Below the pieces are notes generated by a model. The model worked only from the letters and a program-made list of their open reading frames with translations. It was not told the origin of the DNA and ran no database searches. Shown in pieces: positions 60,963-64,000 of a stretch of 64,000 nt of DNA. Every line of letters starts with the position of its first letter. Positions within the stretch are counted from its first letter, which is position 1. Origin of the DNA: Clostridiales bacterium (lineage in GTDB: Bacteria > Bacillota > Clostridia > Clostridiales > Clostridiaceae); NCBI GenBank assembly GCA_012519845.1, contig JAAYPK010000102.1, positions 23,779-87,778 on the forward strand, read 5' to 3'. The translations under genes and the position numbers were made by a program.

Positions 60963-61850
60963 ATGATTAAAATTTATAATAGAAATTCTAAGACTTATTT
61001 TGAAGAAAAGGTAGCTGGTGATAAATGGTTGAAATGGTGTTATGAATCACCAATTGGGAAAGGTATTACAGAATTACTTGTAAAACGTAAACTTTTCACT
61101 AAATTATATGGTCTTTATTGCGATACAAAATTAAGTACAAAAAAAATCACCTCATTTATTGAAGAATTTAATATAGACATGAATATATCAAAAAAAGAAA
61201 AAGACAATTTTATTTCATTTAATGATTTTTTTACAAGAGAGCTTAAAGAAGATGCTCGTCCATTTTCTACTAATAAAAACACTTTAATTTCACCAGGTGA
61301 TGGAAGATTATTAGCATTTACTGATATAGATATAAATAATTTAGTGCAAGTAAAAAATCTTACTTATTCTTTGTTAGAACTAATAGGAAATGAAGATATA
61401 GCCAGAAAATATATTGGAGGTACTTGCTTAATTCTAAGGTTATGCCCTACAGATTATCATAGATTTCATTTTGTAGATGATGGTATACCAACTGAAAGTA
61501 ATTTCATTAATGGTAAGTATTATTCTGTAAATCCTATTGCTCTTGAAAGGATTCCTAAACTATTTTGTGAAAATAAAAGAGAATGGTCTTTATTTAAATC
61601 TGAAAATTTTGGAGATATTCTACATATTGAAGTTGGAGCAACTTGTGTAGGATCAATAATCCAGACTTATGAACCTAATAAAAAAGTTTCTAAAGGTGAA
61701 GAAAAAGGATATTTTAAATTTGGAGGTTCAACAACTATTTTATTCTTTGAAAAAGGTAAAATTTCTATAGACGATGATATTTTAGAACAAAGCTCTAAAG
61801 GTTTTGAAAGTCATGTTTTATTTGGTGAAAAAATAGGTTATAGAGAATAA
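60963..61850 (+). CDS. psd: Phosphatidylserine decarboxylase proenzyme
   Basis: Converts phosphatidylserine to phosphatidylethanolamine at the membrane. The proenzyme cuts itself at a Gly-Ser bond to form the pyruvoyl group; here FKFGGSTTI places the site at Gly255-Ser256. Other marks are [15 protein letters not shown] near residue 87, [10 protein letters not shown] near 109 and [12 protein letters not shown] near 160 with the conserved His. 295 aa. ATG 60963 follows GCGAGG. No pssA gene is adjacent in the window. Confidence 0.95.
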   Translation: MIKIYNRNSKTYFEEKVAGDKWLKWCYESPIGKGITELLVKRKLFTKLYGLYCDTKLSTKKITSFIEEFNIDMNISKKEKDNFISFNDFFTRELKEDARPFSTNKNTLISPGDGRLLAFTDIDINNLVQVKNLTYSLLELIGNEDIARKYIGGTCLILRLCPTDYHRFHFVDDGIPTESNFINGKYYSVNPIALERIPKLFCENKREWSLFKSENFGDILHIEVGATCVGSIIQTYEPNKKVSKGEEKGYFKFGGSTTILFFEKGKISIDDDILEQSSKGFESHVLFGEKIGYRE

Positions 61851-61877
61851 AAAGATTATTTCTTTTTATTCTCTATA
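61839..61877. terminator. Bidirectional terminator overlapping psd and CARF gene ends
   Basis: A perfect 17-bp inverted repeat (left arm 61839-61855, right arm 61861-61877, loop TTATT) contains the psd stop codon and the last codons and stop of the CARF gene. The arms include AAAAA/TTTTT tracts, so each strand has a partial U tract. Confidence 0.75.
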
Positions 61878-62995
61878 ATATTAATTAATTCATTTTCTAA
61901 TTCTTCTATAGAATCCTTTAATACTACTATATTTATTTCCATCTCTTTTGCTCTGAAAATTAAAGATGATTTTATTGGTGGCTTTGATGCTACTAATATT
62001 TTTATTACATCCTTACCACCTATTCTATTACTATACACTAACAGTTCATTTAATGTATCTTCATCATATTTATCGCTATCTTTACAAGATATACAAACTA
62101 ACCTACAATCCTTAATAGCAACAACATCTAACTCATTTTTAACAATACCATCTTCGTATCCCCATAAAAATTCTACTCCACTTTTAACATCATCAATATT
62201 TTGAATTTCATTTATTGCAGCTTTAGTTATAACCTCAAGCCACGTACCACTTTTAAATATAAATCCCTTTATATATTCATTTAAAAACTTAATCTTTATT
62301 TCTTCTTTACCCTCTATATAATTTATACATTTAATTCCTTCTAGATATTTCAATACATTATTTAATAGAGTTTTATCTTCATCTTTTAGCATAGATTTAT
62401 TTACCATAATTCTTAGTGGATCCATATAATCATGAATAAATATATTACTATCATACAATTTACCTTTGTTTTTTTCCCACAAGCTTAAATTTTTCAAAAT
62501 AATTTTAGACAAGGAAATTATATCTTTTTTTGAGCATAGAATATTGGAATCACATTTTATATCATTACCAGATAGCTTTATTAATTCTTCTACATTTAAA
62601 TCCTGAAAATTACCTTCTTTTATAATGACTTCATTTTCAAAAAAGAACTCTTTGTTTTCAAGTATATCAACATATGTGCAATTAATATTTAATTTACTGC
62701 CTTCCTTTAATAAAATCAAAGAATTGATTCTTTTACCTCCAGTTAAATTTATTAAAGTATTTTTGTTTTGAAATTCCTTTAATAAATTTTCTATTTTTTC
62801 TTTATCTCCTACCTCAATAATTTCTTTTCTTACCCCGCATGTTCCAAGTAATTCTTCATATACCTTTGGCAAATAATTATTCTTTTCTTTTGGACAAGTT
62901 ATAATAACACAAAGCTTTGCATTATATTTTTTGCTTAATATCATACTTATTTCATTATGATAATCAAATTGAGTTATTATCACATCAAAATTCAT
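61856..62995 (-). CDS. Orphan CARF-domain nuclease, Card1/Can2-like (DUF1887)
   Basis: The 379 aa match the Card1 layout: an N-terminal CARF-like Rossmann domain (about 1-130) with LINLTGGKRINSL at 82-93, a middle helical region (about 135-245), and a C-terminal PD-(D/E)xK-type nuclease domain (about 248-379). Nuclease marks are GTWLE (Glu254), LWGYEDGIVKNELD (Asp290) and CISCK (Lys305); the residue two before the Lys is Ser303 rather than Asp/Glu. Known Card1/Can2 enzymes are activated by cyclic tetra-adenylate made by type III CRISPR complexes and cut DNA and RNA. No CRISPR array or cas gene is in the window. Start is ATG 62995. Next to a tRNA gene. Confidence 0.8.
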   Translation of the reverse strand: MNFDVIITQFDYHNEISMILSKKYNAKLCVIITCPKEKNNYLPKVYEELLGTCGVRKEIIEVGDKEKIENLLKEFQNKNTLINLTGGKRINSLILLKEGSKLNINCTYVDILENKEFFFENEVIIKEGNFQDLNVEELIKLSGNDIKCDSNILCSKKDIISLSKIILKNLSLWEKNKGKLYDSNIFIHDYMDPLRIMVNKSMLKDEDKTLLNNVLKYLEGIKCINYIEGKEEIKIKFLNEYIKGFIFKSGTWLEVITKAAINEIQNIDDVKSGVEFLWGYEDGIVKNELDVVAIKDCRLVCISCKDSDKYDEDTLNELLVYSNRIGGKDVIKILVASKPPIKSSLIFRAKEMEINIVVLKDSIEELENELINIIENKKK

Positions 62996-63093
62996 CTATG
63001 TTACTTCTTTCTTTTTTATTTATTATTATTATATCCAAATTAAATATTGTTTATCTATTGTACTTTCTTGATTATTATTATTCCTATAAAAAA

Positions 63094-63128
63094 AAAGAAT
63101 GACTTACCTAAGTATATAGTCATTCTTT
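63094..63128 (-). terminator. Terminator after tRNA-Arg
   Basis: AAAGAATGACT ... AGTCATTCTTT on the minus strand followed by TTTTTT, starting 9 bp after the tRNA CCA end. Confidence 0.93.
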
Positions 63129-63136
63129 GTCATAAC

Positions 63137-63211
63137 TGGCAGGGCGTACAGGAATCGAACCCATAATGTACCGTCCGTAGCGGTAAGTTATATCCGTTTA
63201 ACTAACGCCCC
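63137..63211 (-). tRNA. tRNA-Arg(ACG)
   Basis: Cloverleaf on the minus strand: acceptor GGGGCGT/ACGCCCT (one G-U), D stem GTTA/TAAC, anticodon stem TACCG/CGGTA with loop CTACGGA giving anticodon ACG, T loop TTCGATT, discriminator G and encoded CCA. The T stem has two G-U pairs and the D arm lacks the usual GCTCA, so it is somewhat atypical but complete. Confidence 0.92.
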
Positions 63212-63285
63212 TTATTTTAAACAACAAAATTATATTATCACAATATAATAATTCTAGCAAGGGTATGTTGGCAGTTATCTTTATC

Positions 63286-64000
63286 TCATAAATATATATC
63301 AGAGAATTCTATTTCTAACATTTCAACTTTGTTTTTTTTAATTAATTCTATATTTTCACCAGAACATTCATCATTACATCTTGGAATAGTTACAATAAAT
63401 TCTGATCCCTTATTAACCTCACTAATTAAATCAATATGTCCTCCATGCATTTTGGCTAAATAATTCACTAAATCAAGCCCTATTCCACTACCTGAACCAA
63501 GAGATTTATTATTTAAAGATGATTGAATAAACCTATTAAATATTGTTTTTTGTTCATCCTCTGGAATTCCAATTCCATTATCCTTTACAGATATCTTTAT
63601 ATTCTCCTTATCAACATAAACATAAAGTAATACTTCTCCTTCATATTTAGTGAATTTAATTGCATTAGATAATAGATTCATTACTATCCTATCAATACAC
63701 TCAGTATCAACAGTAACTATACATTCCTCTACATTAGTATCAAATATCAATTGAATATTTTTTACTTCTGCATATTTTTCTATAGATGTTGCAATATTTT
63801 CTATAAAACTAATTATATCAACTCTTCTTTTATTCAGTTTATAATAATTACCTTCTAGTTTAGTTGTATCAATTAAATTATTTATAAGTTTTATCATTTT
63901 TAATGTATTTCTTTTTATTAAATTATTATATTCATCTATTTTCTCATTATTTTCTCTTTCAACATATTTAAAGCATTGTAGAATACTTAATATTACATTA
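63286..64000 (-). CDS. Sensor histidine kinase, 5' end off window
   Basis: C-terminal 238 residues of a two-component sensor kinase. The frame is open to the right edge. It begins with NVILSILQCFKYVE, which is the stretch just after the phospho-accepting His of a HisKA domain (the H-box itself is outside), and runs on to NLIDTTKLEGNYYKL. The HATPase domain follows: N box MNLLSNAIKF, G1 VKDNGIGIPEDEQ, F box IFNRFIQS and G2 GSGSGIGLDLV. About 35 residues follow the G2 box, ending in an acidic tail. No response regulator is visible in the window. Confidence 0.93.
   Translation of the reverse strand, partial: NVILSILQCFKYVERENNEKIDEYNNLIKRNTLKMIKLINNLIDTTKLEGNYYKLNKRRVDIISFIENIATSIEKYAEVKNIQLIFDTNVEECIVTVDTECIDRIVMNLLSNAIKFTKYEGEVLLYVYVDKENIKISVKDNGIGIPEDEQKTIFNRFIQSSLNNKSLGSGSGIGLDLVNYLAKMHGGHIDLISEVNKGSEFIVTIPRCNDECSGENIELIKKNKVEMLEIEFSDIYL

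Noticed and set aside
63137..63211. tRNA-Arg as the attachment site of a genomic island carrying the CARF gene
   Set aside because: No integrase gene and no second copy of the tRNA 3' end was seen in the window.
61856..64000. CRISPR array or cas genes near the CARF nuclease
   Set aside because: No direct repeats with regular spacers and no Cas-like protein could be found there or elsewhere in the window.

Overview
The window is strongly A+T-rich, with short intergenic gaps, AGGAGG-type ribosome sites, a spore cortex-lytic enzyme with its germination protease, rubrerythrin, and amt, feo and pro genes of clostridial type. It looks like chromosomal DNA of an endospore-forming anaerobe of Clostridium sensu stricto. 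No phage, insertion sequence or CRISPR array was seen.

Layout. 1-6.7 kb: a chemoreceptor cut by the left edge, a HAD phosphatase, rubrerythrin, a ComB-family phosphatase, two radical SAM proteins and a YkvI-type transporter. 6.7-11.6 kb: the germination pair sleC plus a double-subtilase Csp. 11.7-30.3 kb: a minus-strand catabolic island with a PucR regulator, an M20 hydrolase, an AEC carrier, a complete Dpp/Opp-type importer, three YtcJ-type amidohydrolases, an iron alcohol dehydrogenase, a C45 N-acyl hydrolase and a class III aminotransferase. Together they suggest import of an amide, hydrolysis, transamination of the freed amine, reduction of the aldehyde and export of the product. 30.4-35 kb: an XRE/S24-like regulator, cyclophilin, murI and a long glutamine synthetase. 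35-40 kb: a small gene under a LexA-box promoter, then carAB behind a leader with a PyrR site and a leader-peptide ORF. 40-52 kb: housekeeping genes including feoAB, rnz, carbonic anhydrase and proBA. 52.3-53.6 kb: a fluoride riboswitch before a cation:proton antiporter. 53.6-61.8 kb: a COG3044 ATPase/DUF1836 pair and hlyIII behind twin palindromes, ybaK, an asymmetric ABC-F protein, an Amt-PII fusion and psd. 61.8-64 kb: an orphan Card1-like CARF nuclease, tRNA-Arg and a histidine kinase cut by the right edge.

The most rewarding points are the amide island with its repeated promoter-hairpin-ribosome-site leaders, the carA leader, the orphan CARF nuclease, the fluoride switch, the twin palindromes around DUF1836/hlyIII and the SOS-type small gene. 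All functions are read from sequence motifs; no database search was possible. Many start codons were moved inward to the codon correctly spaced from a ribosome site, as noted per gene.
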